Shown piece by piece: positions 24,521 to 37,202 of a stretch of 64,000 bases of DNA. Where the stretch lies: contig CM055311.2 of NCBI GenBank assembly GCA_029255685.2, positions 5,318,269 to 5,382,268 on the forward strand, in the 5' to 3' direction. This stretch comes from Silene conica. Taxonomy: Eukaryota; Streptophyta; Magnoliopsida; Caryophyllales; Caryophyllaceae. The translations under genes and the position numbers were made by a program. Below the pieces are notes generated by a model. It saw nothing but the letters and a program-made list of their open reading frames with translations, had not been told where the DNA came from and ran no database searches. Position 1 is the stretch's first letter, and every line of letters starts with the position of its first letter.

Positions 24521-24781
24521 CGGCAGGGCTGTGTTTTCAGCTTCTTAGGGTTACACGGGTGGTGGGCTGTTTTGTGTTGGCACACAAAACGAGGCCCAAT
24601 GCTAGGGTTGGCGAGTGATCCCAGGTTCGATCCCTACCTAAGGCATATCTAGTACTAAACCATAACATATTCCTACTTGTCAACACAACCCATTGAGCGT
24701 AAAAGCGTTGTTTAACCATCGACATAACATAAGAATAAAATGTAATCTCGTAACAAATAACCCAAGTTTCGGGGTATTACA

Positions 24782-24795
24782 GTCTTCCCCCCTTA
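24782..24795 (-). other. Polypurine tract next to the 3' LTR
   Basis: On the minus strand AAGGGGGGAAGAC lies directly before the 3' LTR start; it primes plus-strand DNA synthesis. The related element has the same arrangement after 62253. Confidence 0.75.
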
Positions 24796-24943
24796 AAATG
24801 AACTTCGTCCCGAAGTTCGCTCTCACTCAGGTGACAACTCAACCAAATCAAACGAATTTGAAACACGAAAAAAAACACAAAACAATATACAGAATGTTAC
24901 ATTCCATCCCCCTTAAAGAAAAGTTACGTCCGCGTAACTTACC

Positions 24944-27900
24944 TCAGTCGAACAAATGTGGACAACGCTCTCTCATGGACGCCTCAGGCTCCCACGTAGC
25001 CTCCTCCTGATTATGATTAGTCCACAGGACTTTCACCAAGGACGTCTCCCCATTGCGAGTTTTCCGTACCTTCCTGTCCAGAATTTCCTTCGGAGTCTCA
25101 ATGTATGCCAACTGCTCATCTACCTCAATCACCTCGTGTTGAAGCACATGAGCTGGATCACTCACATATTTCCTCAACTGGGACACATGGAACACATTAT
25201 GGACCTTGGATAGAGCTGGAGGGAAAGCTAATCGGTATGCCACCTCCCCAACTCTGTCCAAAATCTCAAACGGTCCAATAAATTTCTGACTCAATTTGCC
25301 ACGCTTCCCAAACCTCATCACACCCTTCATTGGAGATACCTTCAGCAGTACCTTCTCTCCCGCCTCGAATGAAATCTCACTCCTTTTCAGATCCGCATAG
25401 CTCTTCTGTCTATCTTGAGCGGCCCTCATCCGTTGACGAATAATCTGAACCTGCTCCACCATCTCCTGGATCATATCGGGCCCTAAGGTCACAACATCAG
25501 CTCGATCATCCCAACACACAGGGCTCCGACACTTCCTCCCGTATAGAGCCTCGAAAGGGGCCATGCCTATGCTTGCATGGTAGCTGTTATTATAAGAAAA
25601 CTCGATCAACCCCAGTCGATCCTCCCAAGATCCTCCGAACTCAAGTACACAAGCCCTCAACATATCCTCAAGGGTCTGAATCGTTCTCTCAGTCTGACCG
25701 TCAGTAGCTGGGTGGAAAGCAGTACTCATCTTCAATTGGGTACCCAAAGCTGTCTGCAACTCTTGCCAAAATCTGAATATAAACCTCGAATCTCGATCTG
25801 AAACAATGTCCTTGGGTACGCCATGAAGTTTGACCACATTCTGAACATATGACTTAGCCAACTCGGCTTTACTCCAGGTATCTTTCATGGGAATAAAGTG
25901 GGCTGACTTAGTCAAACGATCCACAATCACCCAAATCATGTTGTTGCCCCTCTGAGTCCGAGGCAACCCCACGATAAAATCCATCGAAATGTTCTCCCAC
26001 TTCCAGTCTGGCACATTCAACGGCTGGACTTTCCCCTGAGGTCTCTTATGCTCCCCTTTCACTCTCTGACAAATCAAACACCTTGACACAAACTCTGCGA
26101 CCTCCTTCTTCATGTTAGGCCACCAGAACGTCTTCTTAAGATCCTTATACAGCTTATCACCCCCTGGGTGAACGGAATACGGAGTAACATGAGCTTCAGT
26201 CAGGATCTTCTTCTTTAGCTCCTCTACATCCGGAACACACCATCGTCCACTGAACCTCAAACTACCATCAGTATGAATACTGAACTTGGATGCAGTCTCT
26301 CCACTCTCACTCTCAACCATCCCACGCCACTTCTGGATCCTTGCATCACTCTTTTGTAACTCCCGAATCTCTCCATACAACTCAGGCTCCACTGTCAAAT
26401 CACTAAGAGTATCCCCTTTCCGGATCATAAAAATTCCCATCTCTCTTAATTCACCATGCAACCTCACTCTCGACCTGGCACAACTCAAAGCATGAACTGA
26501 CTTCCTACTTAGGGCATCAGCTACCACATTCGCCTTGCCCTCGTGGTAGATAATCTGCATATCATAATCTCCAATTTACTCTATCCACCTCCTCTGTCTC
26601 ATGTTCAGCTCCTTCTGGGTGTAGATGTACTTCAGGCTCTTATGATCAGAAAACACCTTAAAAGTGGCTCCATAAAGGTAATGGCGCCATAATTTAAGTG
26701 CAAAGACCACAGCTCCCAATTCCAAATCATGAGTCGGATAATTTTCTTCATAGATCTTCAGTTGGCGAGAAGCATATGCTATCACTCTCCCATTCTGCAT
26801 TAGCACACAACCCAACCCATGCTTCGAAGCGTCAGTATAAACTTCGAAGTTATCACTCCCAACTGGCAAAGCAAGGATAGGAGCTGTTGTCAGACGTTCC
26901 TTAAGGGTTAGGAATGCCTTCTCACAACTCTCATCCCTGACGAAACGGTTCTCTTTCCTCATTAACGACGTCAACGGCTTCGCTATCTTTGAAAAATCTT
27001 TGACAAATCTCCGATAATATCCAGCCAAACCAAGGAAGCTTCGAATATCACTCACATTCTTCGGACTTTGCCATTTAGTTAAAACCTCGATCTTACTGGG
27101 ATCAACAGACACTCCCTCCTTTGAAATCACATGCCCCAAAAACGCCACTCTCTCCAACCAGAACTCACACTTACTCAACTTAGCATTGAGTTTATGTTCT
27201 TCCAGGGTCTGAAGTACTTTCCTCAAATGGTCCCCGTGCTCTTCTGCATTCTTGGAGTATACCAGGATATCATCTATGAATACCACCACAAACTTATCCA
27301 GATAGGGGCTGAAGACTCGATTCATCAAGTCCATAAACACAGCTGGAGCATTAGTCAGTCCAAATGGCATAACCACAAATTCATAGTGGCCATACCTCGT
27401 TCGGAAAGCGGTCTTTGGAATATCTTCATCCTTTATTCTCAACTGATGATACCCGGATCTCAAATCAATCTTGGAGAAAACCCCATCTCCACTTAACTGA
27501 TCGAACAAGTCGTCAATTCGCGGCAAAGGATAACGGTTCTTGATGGTCACATTGTTCAGCTCTCGGTAGTCAACGCAAAGTCTCAAACTACCATCCTTCT
27601 TCTTCACAAACAAAACGGGTGCTCCCCAGGGTGACACACTGGGTCGAATGAACCCCTTCTCGGCTAGTTCATCCAACTGCTTCTTCAACTCCTTCATCTC
27701 CTTCGGTCCCATATGGTACGGTGATTTGGATATCGGTCCCGCCCCTGGTTTTAGGTCAATGGAAAATTCCACTTCCCTCCTCGGCGGCAACCCTGGAACG
27801 TCGTCTCGAAATACTCCCTCAAACTCCCGTACCACAGGTATCTCACTAGTCTTTGGAGTCTCAGCCTCACAATCCCACATTTGGCACAAGATCAGGCTCT

Positions 27901-29542
27901 CTCCTTTTCTCAAGCTAGACTTCAGGGTATTGACAGAAATGAATTTGATTTTTGGTTTGACTCGATATCCCTTGTAAGACACCCTCACTCCCTTAGGTCC
28001 CTTCAAGGAAATTTTCTTTTGATGACAGTCGATGAAAGCTCGATACATCCTTAGCCAGTCCATCCCCAGAATCACCTCAAAGCCCCCCAGTGGAAATTCT
28101 ATGAGGTCACAATAAAAAATTGTTTCCCCGATTTTGATGGGTACACTACCATATACTCTATTACAAACTATCGACTCGCCTGATGGTATGGTCACTGAAT
28201 CCGCGACCCAATCAAATCTCTCAAGTCCCAAAGCCTTAACATGATCTCTAGAGACAAACGAATGGGTGGCACCGGAATCGAAAAGTACGAAAGTAGGTTT
28301 AGAGTTTACAAGAAAAGTACCGGTTACCACATGAGCATCATCCTTAGCTGCCTGCTTTCCCATGGCAAAAAGCTTGCCACTGGATTTGACTCCACTCTGA
28401 CTGGCACTGGATGTCCCAGCCTGTTGATTCCCTTCCGCTCCCATCTTTTGATTGCTTCCACCTCCATTGTATTGATTCTGGTACGAGCGGCTCTGATAAT
28501 TGTTATAGTTCCTCTGACAGTTGTTGCTGCCTCCAGACTTCGCACCCCCACCGTAGTTTGTCATGGGTGTGCGATAGCCACTGCTGCCATATGACTGAGT
28601 GCGAGATCCTTGATATCCGGATGTAGGCGTGCGATAACCCCCAAACTGATTCCCTCCAGAAGAGCGACATACTGCCTGCTTGTGCCCAATCTTTCCGCAG
28701 CCGAAACAGACCATTCCCACCGAACCACTGCCAGAACCTTCACTCCTGAAGTTGCCCCCACTCTGGTTTCTCCCACCACCAGCGGCACTACTCCCGAAGT
28801 ACCCACTGAACTTGTTAGTGCTTTGCTTTTTCGATCCTGAACCCTCAGTTACTGATTCAGCCTTCCTCTTTTCAGACTTGGACTTCTTGTCCTCCTTGAT
28901 CATCTCTGAAAGCCTCTCCGCCGCCCCAGCCCTTAGGTAGATGTCACGGACTGTGGTGGGCGGAGCTGCAGTCAGTCTCTTTTTGATGGCGATTGATAAC
29001 CCCCTCTCAAATTTCATTGCCAGCATGGCATCGTCAAACCCCATGTCTCCCACATAACTCACCAACTGGATAAACTTTCTGTAGTAAGCCTCCACGGTCA
29101 TGTCCTCCGACATCTTGAATGTATCAAACTCCTCCCTCAGCTTGCTTTTCTGAAATTCTGCTAGAAACACCTCATACAAGATCTTTTTGAACGCTATCCA
29201 AGCAACAAACTCGGTCCCATCCTCTTGAGCTGCCTCCCGGATCTCTCCCTTGTTCCCAGTCCACCAGTCTCCAGCCATACCCCTCAGATAGTGGGCTGCT
29301 TGGTCAACCCTCAATTCTTCAGGGCAATCCACCAACTCGAATAAGTTACTGAATTCCTGGCACCAAGCTCCCAGCAGATGAGGTTCCCCCTCCCCAGTGA
29401 ATTGGGTAGGGTGATGCCTCGCGATGATCGTGCTCATTTTTGCGGAGTCCATACGTTTGGCCTTTAGGGCCTCATTTTCAGCTATCAAACGGTCCAACTC
29501 TTCTTGCGTGATGTTAACAGCATTGTCTCTTCGCGGAGGCAT
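24944..29542 (-). pseudogene. Gag-pol of the Tekay-like element, one in-frame stop
   Basis: One long frame. The likely start is MPPRRDN at 29542; an in-frame Met 16 codons upstream is weaker. Domains in order: capsid gag; CCHC zinc knuckle [14 protein letters not shown]; aspartic protease with FDSGATHSF; reverse transcriptase with FIDDILVYS; RNase H ([10 protein letters not shown] ... SDHKSLKY); integrase with zinc-binding HPGG ... CLICQ and the DDE core (MDFIVGL, VSDRDSRF, DGQTERT); then a chromodomain-like C-terminus. A single stop at 26576-26578 falls between RNase H and the 'tethering' segment; the frame is the same on both sides, so it looks like one Leu codon changed to TAA. Otherwise the polyprotein of about 1,530 codons is open. 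Confidence 0.9.
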
Positions 29543-30081
29543 ACTATAATACAAGAAAAGAAATGAGTCCCGACGTATATGGGTACCCATTTGGATTAGG
29601 GCTATGTTCCCTAAGCATTAAAGTCTATAAACACTTATCATATAGAGTAGTTCTCTTCTATAACATGGCTCAGGGATCACATAACCGCATATCACTAGAC
29701 ATGATGAAAGAAGAATTTCTAACATATTTTAAATCACTTCACAGATTCATATTAATATACACCTCCTTATTCAAACAATTAAAATTCTTTCATGCACATG
29801 CCCCTTCCGGCTTATTTTTAAACAGTCACATATACTAAGAGTTCTCATAACATACTTATCACAGTATGCTATCACTTCCACCACCTCCTATTCTACCCTT
29901 TTCTCTCGTATATGCACTCTGGGTTCCCGGGTAAAACTGATAGGGCCAATGGTTCGGTGTGAGGGGGCCCCAGACTCATACTTCCCCTTTTGTGTGCTCC
30001 TAACAGCCCTATCCCGGGGTTCATTTTATTTAAACTTTCCTACATTCATTGGATTCATTAGGTTAGGCCTGAGGATCGTTC

Positions 30082-30093
30082 GCTCTGATACCA
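30082..30093 (-). other. Primer-binding site, tRNA-iMet type
   Basis: On the minus strand TGGTATCAGAGC, three bases from the 5' LTR end. This is the standard initiator-methionine tRNA site of plant Ty3 chromoviruses and Copia elements. Confidence 0.9.
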
Positions 30094-30096
30094 CTT

Positions 30097-31143
30097 TGTA
30101 ACACCCCCATTTATTTAAGGGCATGTACTAGGACTCCCTAGATAAATAAAGATGTTACCATCTCGGTTTCCCGAGGCAGTAGATACAAAGGAAGATAAAC
30201 AGTACTTTAAATTGATAAAGTTAACTCAAACGGTTTTACACAACTGAATTATTAAACTGTCTTGCTAAAAATAAAAGTACAACTCGTAAACAACTATCAT
30301 GTGATCTAGACTCTAGGCAGGTCCGGATCCAAGCTTCTCTCTTCCCCTAGCTTCCACAACCTCAACACCTGTCAATCTGCTCCCCAATAATTGGTTCATC
30401 ACAGGTGATCACGAATACACAGGGTCAACCACGAGGTTGAGTAGAGAAAAACTGTAAACAATCCACTTTACTATAAATAGAAAGTCGAACTTCTCCACTC
30501 CGAATCACAAGACCCATAATTCTCCACACCAATCACAGACCCTTTATCTCCGCACCAATCACAAGACCCTTTATCTCCGCACCAATCACAGACCCTTTAT
30601 CTCCGCACCAATCACAGACCCTTTATCTCCGCACCAATCACAGACCCTTTATCTCCGCACCAATCACAGAATGATATAAACAGCACAATATAACAATCAC
30701 ATGATATTATGTAACAAACATGCTTAATATCAATAAGAACAGATTACACATCAATATTTATCAGTATTTCCCCTACCTCGAAACTGCAGAAGAAAATGGT
30801 AACTGAACAACTGCTTCTAAAAGTGCTCCACGCGAAAACTTCCACCTAGATATGTATTACTTAATTAATAACCTTCCTAATTCTCGTAATACGTGTACAC
30901 ATTCTATTTATAGACACTTCCTATATTTAGAAAGCTTCCCAACAACCGAGGTTACCCAAAATAACAACTTTCTAAATATAGTAACTTCTAAAGATAGTAA
31001 CTTCCAAAAATAGATACTTTGGTTTTGAAATTCAAATCATTCAAAACATTAATTAAGACCCATATTAAAACTTACCATAATAACTCATAAGATCATCTAA
31101 ATCTTTACCATTAATAACATATTACACCATAATTAACAAATAT

Positions 31144-31195
<52 letters not shown>

Positions 31196-32385
31196 TACTA
31201 AAAATAACACAACTAAACTACCCAAAGCAACACCATGGTTTAGTACCACCACCACGACCGCGTACATCCCATAAACCCCGCCGACAACCACCAGCGACCA
31301 CCCCCACCATGACTACTATACCACGGACCACCACCAGGATGGCCGACTTCCTCTGGCAAGGTGGACCAGGGACTCAAACATCCCTGATTCCTCACCCTTA
31401 AACCGCGACATACCTGAACAGGCCTGCCACGGCCATCACCCTCACCTGCCAGGTCACCCGAGACCACCACCATTAACACCCCTGCCCCAGAACCATCAGA
31501 CTGTGGTGGTACCACCGCACCGACCTCCCCCTAGTCATCGGTGGTACCACCCCCAAACCAATCTGACCAAAACAATAAAAGGATGCTAACACCCCGTTCC
31601 CTGCTCCCTTCCCGAACCACCGTGAAAACAAACCCCCTGACCACCATACGACACCCTCCTGGCCACCACGACAACCACTAGTCTACCCCCTGACTCTCCC
31701 TTGACATGTACAACAACCCACGACTCCTTCTTTTATCATAAACAAAGACAACAAAAGACAAACACGAACACATATATCCGACAACCATGCCGACACAGCC
31801 ACCTTCAGACGCCTATACGACGGTGTTAGGTTGGTCAGAGACGACAACCTAAGGTTCAACACAGACCACCGTACATCACATATTAGTATTATGCAAAAAC
31901 GAGACTTGTTCATAATTTAAAAGTAGTTGTAACAGAGGCACGAAATTGAACGCAGACAACCAAGAAAAAAACGCTGTGATGAACATACCCGACTCTTGGC
32001 CAAAACGAAACACCTTAGACTAGGTTACAACCACCGTGATAAGCTTCCTTCCCTTCTCTGACAAGGCGGCTAGGGTTTGATGTGCTCAGATTTGTATTAG
32101 GGTAGGGTTAAGTGTTAGAAAAACCAGTCTATATATGACGGCAGGGCTGTGTTTTCAGCTTCTTAGGGTTACACGGGTGGTGGGCTGTTTTGTGTTGGCA
32201 CACAAAACGAGGCCCAATGCTAGGGTTGGCGAGTGATCCCAGGTTCGATCCCTACCTAAGGCATATCTAGTACTAAACCATAACATATTCCTACTTGTCA
32301 ACACAACCCATTGAGCGTAAAAGCGTTGTTTAACCATCGACATAACATAAGAATAAAATGTAATCTCGTAACAAATAACCCAAGT
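30097..32385 (-). repeat. 5' LTR of the nested Tekay-like element, outer end lost
   Basis: Starts TGTAACACCCCC at 30097 and follows the other LTR closely. It has more (TAA)n units (31146-31192) and more minisatellite units. It stops matching at CAAGT near 32385, so the last 14 or so bases, including the terminal TTACA, are missing. Confidence 0.9.
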
Positions 32386-32487
32386 ATTCTTGAAATCCAA
32401 TCCGTTAATACACACGTCTGTATTCTTGCTCAATGAAATCGTACACAGTATTCTTGAAATCCAATCCGTTAATACACACGTCTGTAT
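32385..32487 (+). repeat. 39-bp direct repeat, 64-bp period
   Basis: Two identical-looking copies separated by 25 bp, directly at the truncated LTR end. May be repair filler at a deletion joint. Confidence 0.75.
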
Positions 32488-33011
32488 AGCTCCAATACAC
32501 AACTTAATACATAACACCGTTATCATAAGGAAGTTGTTAATGCTTGAAGATTACCAACAAAACCCCAATAACATAGCACCCTAAACTAAAAGTATTGGGT
32601 CATCCAGCAGTTTATCTACTATGAAAAAACGTGTATGTTCAGAGGTTCCTCCCGATCAGAAGACAAATTCGAATCGCTAAAAACATAAACACAATAGAAA
32701 CATAACCATATATATTGCCATGTTCTATCATCATCCAGGACAGACGAACAATAATACAAGTTACCTACTGATTATGGTATAATCCCTAAATTCTAACAAC
32801 ATAATATTACAGGTTACAAACGTATTAGCTTATTGTCAAATAAATTGCAGTAATAATCAAAAATAAACAATGCTATGAGCAGTCCAAATTGAAATAATGC
32901 AGCCAAAAGAAAGGTGCTTAACTCAAAACATGCATAAAATCCTGCATTACAATAGCTATAAACATAACAGATGTATGTTCAGAAAGATTAACGGTTACCT
33001 TATTACCAGGC
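32386..33011. other. Helitron DNA right of the retrotransposon, with a 64-bp-period repeat
   Basis: Begins with two copies of a 39-bp sequence (32385-32423, 32449-32487) that starts 'tattcttgaaatccaatccg'. The rest is AT-rich without a supported gene. The lost 3' end of RPA-like copy 2 was expected here, but I cannot recognise it. Confidence 0.5.
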
Positions 33012-33518
33012 TCAGCAATCAGAGTCATAGTACCCCTCGCTGCCAGACTTCTCAACATACGCATACTTTGAGCTGCTACCCCTCCTGTAACGTCCCTTTC
33101 TCTTCTTAGCTTTAGACTTTCGTGGCTTACTTGAGCAGGAGATTGACACCAGCCTCTGGTTTCTGGTCACCCATATCTCATTTCCACGATTTTCCCTCTC
33201 AAGTTCATGATCATAATCTAGGTCAACTTTAGATGTTTCTGTACCAACAAGATAATGCCCTGCCCATGCCATACAAACCTCCACCATACTCCTTTTGCCT
33301 TGCCTATCGAGCTTGTTGAAGACATGATCAGAAAGTTCTGGTAAACTGAGGAATGAGTGATGAGGTCTGGTGCCAATGGGCATTTCCTCTTCAACAGTTA
33401 CTTTTGAAAATAAGGTGGTGGACTGAAACTGACTTTTTTTCCAATTAACATATTTTTCGACAAATTTTGGCTTATCATCATCGTTAAAGTATTTAACTTT
33501 TCCACAAGGTTTCTCCAT
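33012..33518 (-). CDS. F-box-like small protein, copy B, intact
   Basis: 168 residues, ATG at 33518, stop at 33012. Order: N-terminal VKYFNDDDKPKFVEKYVNWKKSQF; Ser/Thr linker; an F-box-like segment at about residues 54-92 (SFLSLPELSDHVFNKLD ... SMVEVCMAWAGHYLVG) with the usual L-P, L-x-x-hydrophobic and C-x2-W spacing; TETSKVDLDY; a basic stretch (KPRKSKAKKRKGRYRR) that could act as a nuclear signal; and the conserved ending EGYYDSDC. F-box proteins bind SKP1 and present targets for ubiquitination; no substrate domain such as LRR or Kelch is present. Copies A and C have stops or frameshifts, so this is the only open copy of the family. It is transcribed opposite to Rep-Pif1. The F-box call rests on pattern and needs a profile test. 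Confidence 0.65.
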   Translation of the reverse strand: MEKPCGKVKYFNDDDKPKFVEKYVNWKKSQFQSTTLFSKVTVEEEMPIGTRPHHSFLSLPELSDHVFNKLDRQGKRSMVEVCMAWAGHYLVGTETSKVDLDYDHELERENRGNEIWVTRNQRLVSISCSSKPRKSKAKKRKGRYRRGSSSKYAYVEKSGSEGYYDSDC

Positions 33519-36500
33519 TTTAGATGTGCACGAGTTTTGGGATTGTGGGCAGGGAAAATGATCAGAATGGATTATGCATGATGAAGGTTGGAGGGTAACA
33601 GCTACTTGTAGTGATTACACAGAACAGTAATGTCTAATCAGATAGTTTAGGGAAACGTAAGGGCATGCTAGCCGTCATTTAGTTTACCAGCTAATGGTTT
33701 ATGTAATTATTACCATTATATCCGTACTTTTCTTAAATTGCGTATTTCCGTATAGCGACGATATGAGTTGAAACAGTTTTATTCTTCTTTTAATAAATGT
33801 TTCATACAAATGCTCATATTATTGTTAATTTATAAGACAAAATATAGTCATGTACGAACTTGTTTGATTTAGCGTAATGGATTTTCTAAGAATGTAAAAT
33901 GTTTAAATCTTTTAATAATTTGTAGTAAAACTATTCACGTTAAAAAATGTGTTAATACAAATGTGATAAGCAACTGTTACCTTTTACTTCGGAGGAAGTT
34001 TATGAACTTTTCTCGTATGAGATGCCGAATGGGGTTGGTATGTTTGACTAAGTCATGTTTGGAGCCGTGGACGGAAAGGTATTTTAATTGGGAAAATTAA
34101 CGCACTATTATGACATAATTCCTATCCTTGATTTGGGTCTCTAACTTTTACGAAACGCATCACATGGGGTGCCTCCCAAAGGTAACGCTGATATCGTATC
34201 TAACCCACTTAACTAGAGGGAGGACTGTGTTAACTTCACAATTTTGGTACCAAATGATTGTGTATTGATAAAATATAGAATACATTTAAACCATAATCTA
34301 ATTTACTATATTGTGCAATTTACTCCTTTAGATCAGTATTAGTGTTAACCCCTCTTTTCTTTTGGTTAATTTGGTATATTTTAAAATCAAATTGGAATTG
34401 GGCCATGTGCATTATCAAGTCCAAATTATTCTATTGTTTTAAGTGTCAAAGAAAAAGGAACATCATCAAAAATGTAAGCACTTCAATATTTACTGAACAT
34501 CAACTTATGAGATTTAATGCATAACAAACCTTCTATATATTTTCAAAACAAAATGACAATATGATAAACAATATCAAAAGAGGAACTATAGCATGTCAAA
34601 CTTATATAATTTTTTCTAGTATCATATTGGTCTTACAAATAATAATTATACTTACATGATATTGTTTGTGACGGGTGGTGTCTAATGTTTGTCACTAAAC
34701 TGAAGGTATACTTACCATGTTGCAGACACTCTTTAGAATGAACAGTACATCAATGTCCTATACGCATGTTAAGTAATGAATAGTCTTCTCTTTGTCTTTT
34801 ACTCATTTCTTTACCTTATCTTAGTTCCTCGTTTTTACTTTCCGATTCTGTTTATACATCCTCGTTTGAATTTTAAAATTAGTCAATATTTTTCAAAAAA
34901 TATACAAGTAGTTATCCACATATAAATAATACATTTTAATTATGAAATCATTAATGTGTTTAAAATCATTTATTTAGAATGAAGTATTCAAATTTATAAT
35001 CAAATTCCCTAATATTAAGATAGTATTTAAAAGTGCTTAATTTACATTTAACTTTTAATATATATCCAATTTAGTGTATGTTGTATATTAAATTAATATA
35101 ATTAAAAAGAATTTTTCCCACTTTCTCTCTTTTCATTTCTACACTTGAGCTTCTTCTGAATACTCTTTGTAAAAAATCAAAAACCTTTGCCTACAACCTT
35201 CTTCATCAGACTGTACCATCACACGAATCTAGGTTCACCACCAAAACACTGCATCAATTACCCTGCCACCATTTGCCGCCGTTAAGGTATGTGTTTTCAT
35301 ATTTTAATGACCATCACACGAATCTAGGTTCACCACCAAAACACTGCATCAATTACCCTGCCACCATTTGCCGCCGTTAAGGTATGTGTTTTCATATTAT
35401 AATGTAATCAAACCTAAATAGTGTATTAATGAATTGTACATAAAATTACGGTTATCATACTGATACGATTATATGTTCATGAACATTATTTATAATAGTA
35501 ATTATTTATTAGAATTGTTTTGTTAAGAATTATTAATTAGTTTGATTAGTTTGATTGACTCTCGTGTTAATTGATTGAGCTGCTGTGGTCTTGATTAACT
35601 TTTGCATTAAAATATTCTTCACGTTGAAATACACAAACAATTTCTCCAAAATCAAGGAAATGTTAAATGTATATCTGGGTTATGATGACGAATCTGGGTT
35701 AAGAGTGAGGGACAATGTAGATATACATATAGCTTGAGGTTCGGCGTGGTTTGGTACTGGATCCTGACTTTCGGCTGTAAGTATGTGTAAAGTGTATATA
35801 TATTGGCCCATTTGCTTCCTTCAGTAATTCCAAGAGGGATGTAGCCTTGTTAAAAACTCAGGATTTGGATAGTATGGAGGACTGGCTTGTGGGTTGAAAG
35901 AGCCAGGAAGGGTAGTGACAGACTTCTGCATACATAGTGTGCATCTAAGTAATAAAACTTATAGATGAACTCATAGAAGTAGATATGTATTTGTCATTGT
36001 AGGCTTGTAGACTAAGGTCGAGCCCTGTACTGATCTTGAATTGGGTTCAAGGTCTTGTTTTAAAGTAAAGGATCGTGCACGCCCTTACGGATAATGTTGC
36101 CAATACTTCCTGAAGTACAATACTCTAGCATTGTTAAGTGTAATTAATAAGATTTCACTCAAATCCATTAGAATAGGAGAAGTACCTAGGGTGATATAAT
36201 CATCAGGAACCACTGGTTAGACGATCTTGTAAGGAGGCCCCATTATTAACTCTAATGACGAAAGTTGATAGTCATCATGCCGAATAAATCTCCAGATAAC
36301 CCCATTGTTAATAACTACCATTAGACGACGAAACAGATAACGGAATCCAGCTATATTACAGTAGCCCACCCTTTTGGCCTTTTACCTGGTTCTTTCATAA
36401 TGTTCTTTTGTAGATGGTATCTAATTCTAAATAATTCTAAATAATGGCAGAAAATGTTGTTAGTTCAGAATTGGCTCTCATCAGAATTGATGCAGGTCAT

Positions 36501-37202
36501 GATACGCCGCATTTTGCTGCTGATTAGCTTTCTTTTTCTTTCCGAATTATAGTGTTCATATGCACCCTTAATCTCGTGTAACTATATCTAAACTGAATAC
36601 CTGTTTGTGATCCCTTCGTCTATTCTACTAGGACGATTGTATTGTGTTGGCTATTCGGGTATACTATATGAAAACAAGGATATGAGAATTGACGGAGTTA
36701 GTACAGGGGGTGGGGTGGGAGATAGCAATACTGCCAACATGCCATGTATAGAGTGACATAGTTTATGTGTTGTAGTAGTAGGATACAGGTAATTTATGTG
36801 GCTGGTTGTATGGAGGTGTGTGATAGATCAGGCATCAGCCCAAAACAAATGCTAATGTGATGTTGGAAACCAAAAGAAATGATGACCAAATGGGTGGTGT
36901 GTAACAGCTTATTTACATTGTAGTTTTCAAGTGCTTTCAAAGATATTGAAATTATGAACTCTTAAGGTATTGATGGTGGTAGTTAATTGTGTCTTGCACA
37001 GAGACACGAACAACATTAATCAATTACCAATAAAGAAGCCAAATACAACACCATTCATAATCTCATTGTTTATCCAAACCATATAATAATCTGCTTGTTT
37101 GAAGATGCTATCGTTCGCTGTAATCTTCATATCTTCCTGTACAAGCTATGTTGTTTCTGATATTATATAGCTTCAATATCTAGATTTTGCAGTTTCACAA
37201 GT
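33519..37202. other. Long non-coding Helitron segment
   Basis: 3.7 kb of AT-rich DNA. Features seen: a leader-like C/T-rich stretch (35100-35280), a 95-bp tandem duplication (35215-35404), and a 27-codon ORF at 36444-36527 of unknown meaning. The stretch before 37203 may contain the promoter and leader of F-box-like copy C. No domain-bearing ORF is found. Confidence 0.45.
35215..35404 (+). repeat. 95-bp tandem duplication with splice-donor-like end
   Basis: Two adjacent 95-bp units (35215-35309, 35310-35404) differing at one or two bases near the end. Each unit holds 'gccgccgttaaggtatgtg', whose AAG|GTATGT looks like a splice donor. This may be a duplicated leader exon end. Confidence 0.8.

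Larger units (their letters stand above)
22532..24781 (-). repeat. 3' LTR of the nested Tekay-like element
   Basis: On the plus strand it starts TGTAACACCCCC and ends GGGGTATTACA; on the element strand it therefore runs TG...CA. It matches 30097-32385 with few substitutions. Length 2250 bp. It contains a minisatellite near 22966-23086 and a (TAA)n tract near 23550. Open frames inside (for example 23622-23897) are present in both LTRs and have no recognisable domain. Confidence 0.93.
22532..32385 (-). mobile_element. Ty3/gypsy chromovirus (Tekay-like) nested in the Helitron
   Basis: The LTRs at 22532-24781 and 30097-32385 are about 2.25 kb each and nearly identical. The minus-strand order is LTR, tRNA-iMet primer site, gag, protease, RT, RNase H, integrase, polypurine tract, LTR. 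The integrase ends in a short chromodomain-like tail (VLWTNHNQEEATWEPE), which with the long LTRs and single gag-pol frame fits the Tekay/Del clade. It is inserted into the last visible exon of RPA-like copy 2. Target duplication cannot be confirmed because the right LTR end is missing (see 32386-32490). Coding capacity is interrupted by one stop. Confidence 0.92.

Noticed and set aside
24537..24725. Short minus-strand ORF, extended version at 32155-32526
   Set aside because: LTR sequence, and the extension is only the duplicated 39-bp filler.
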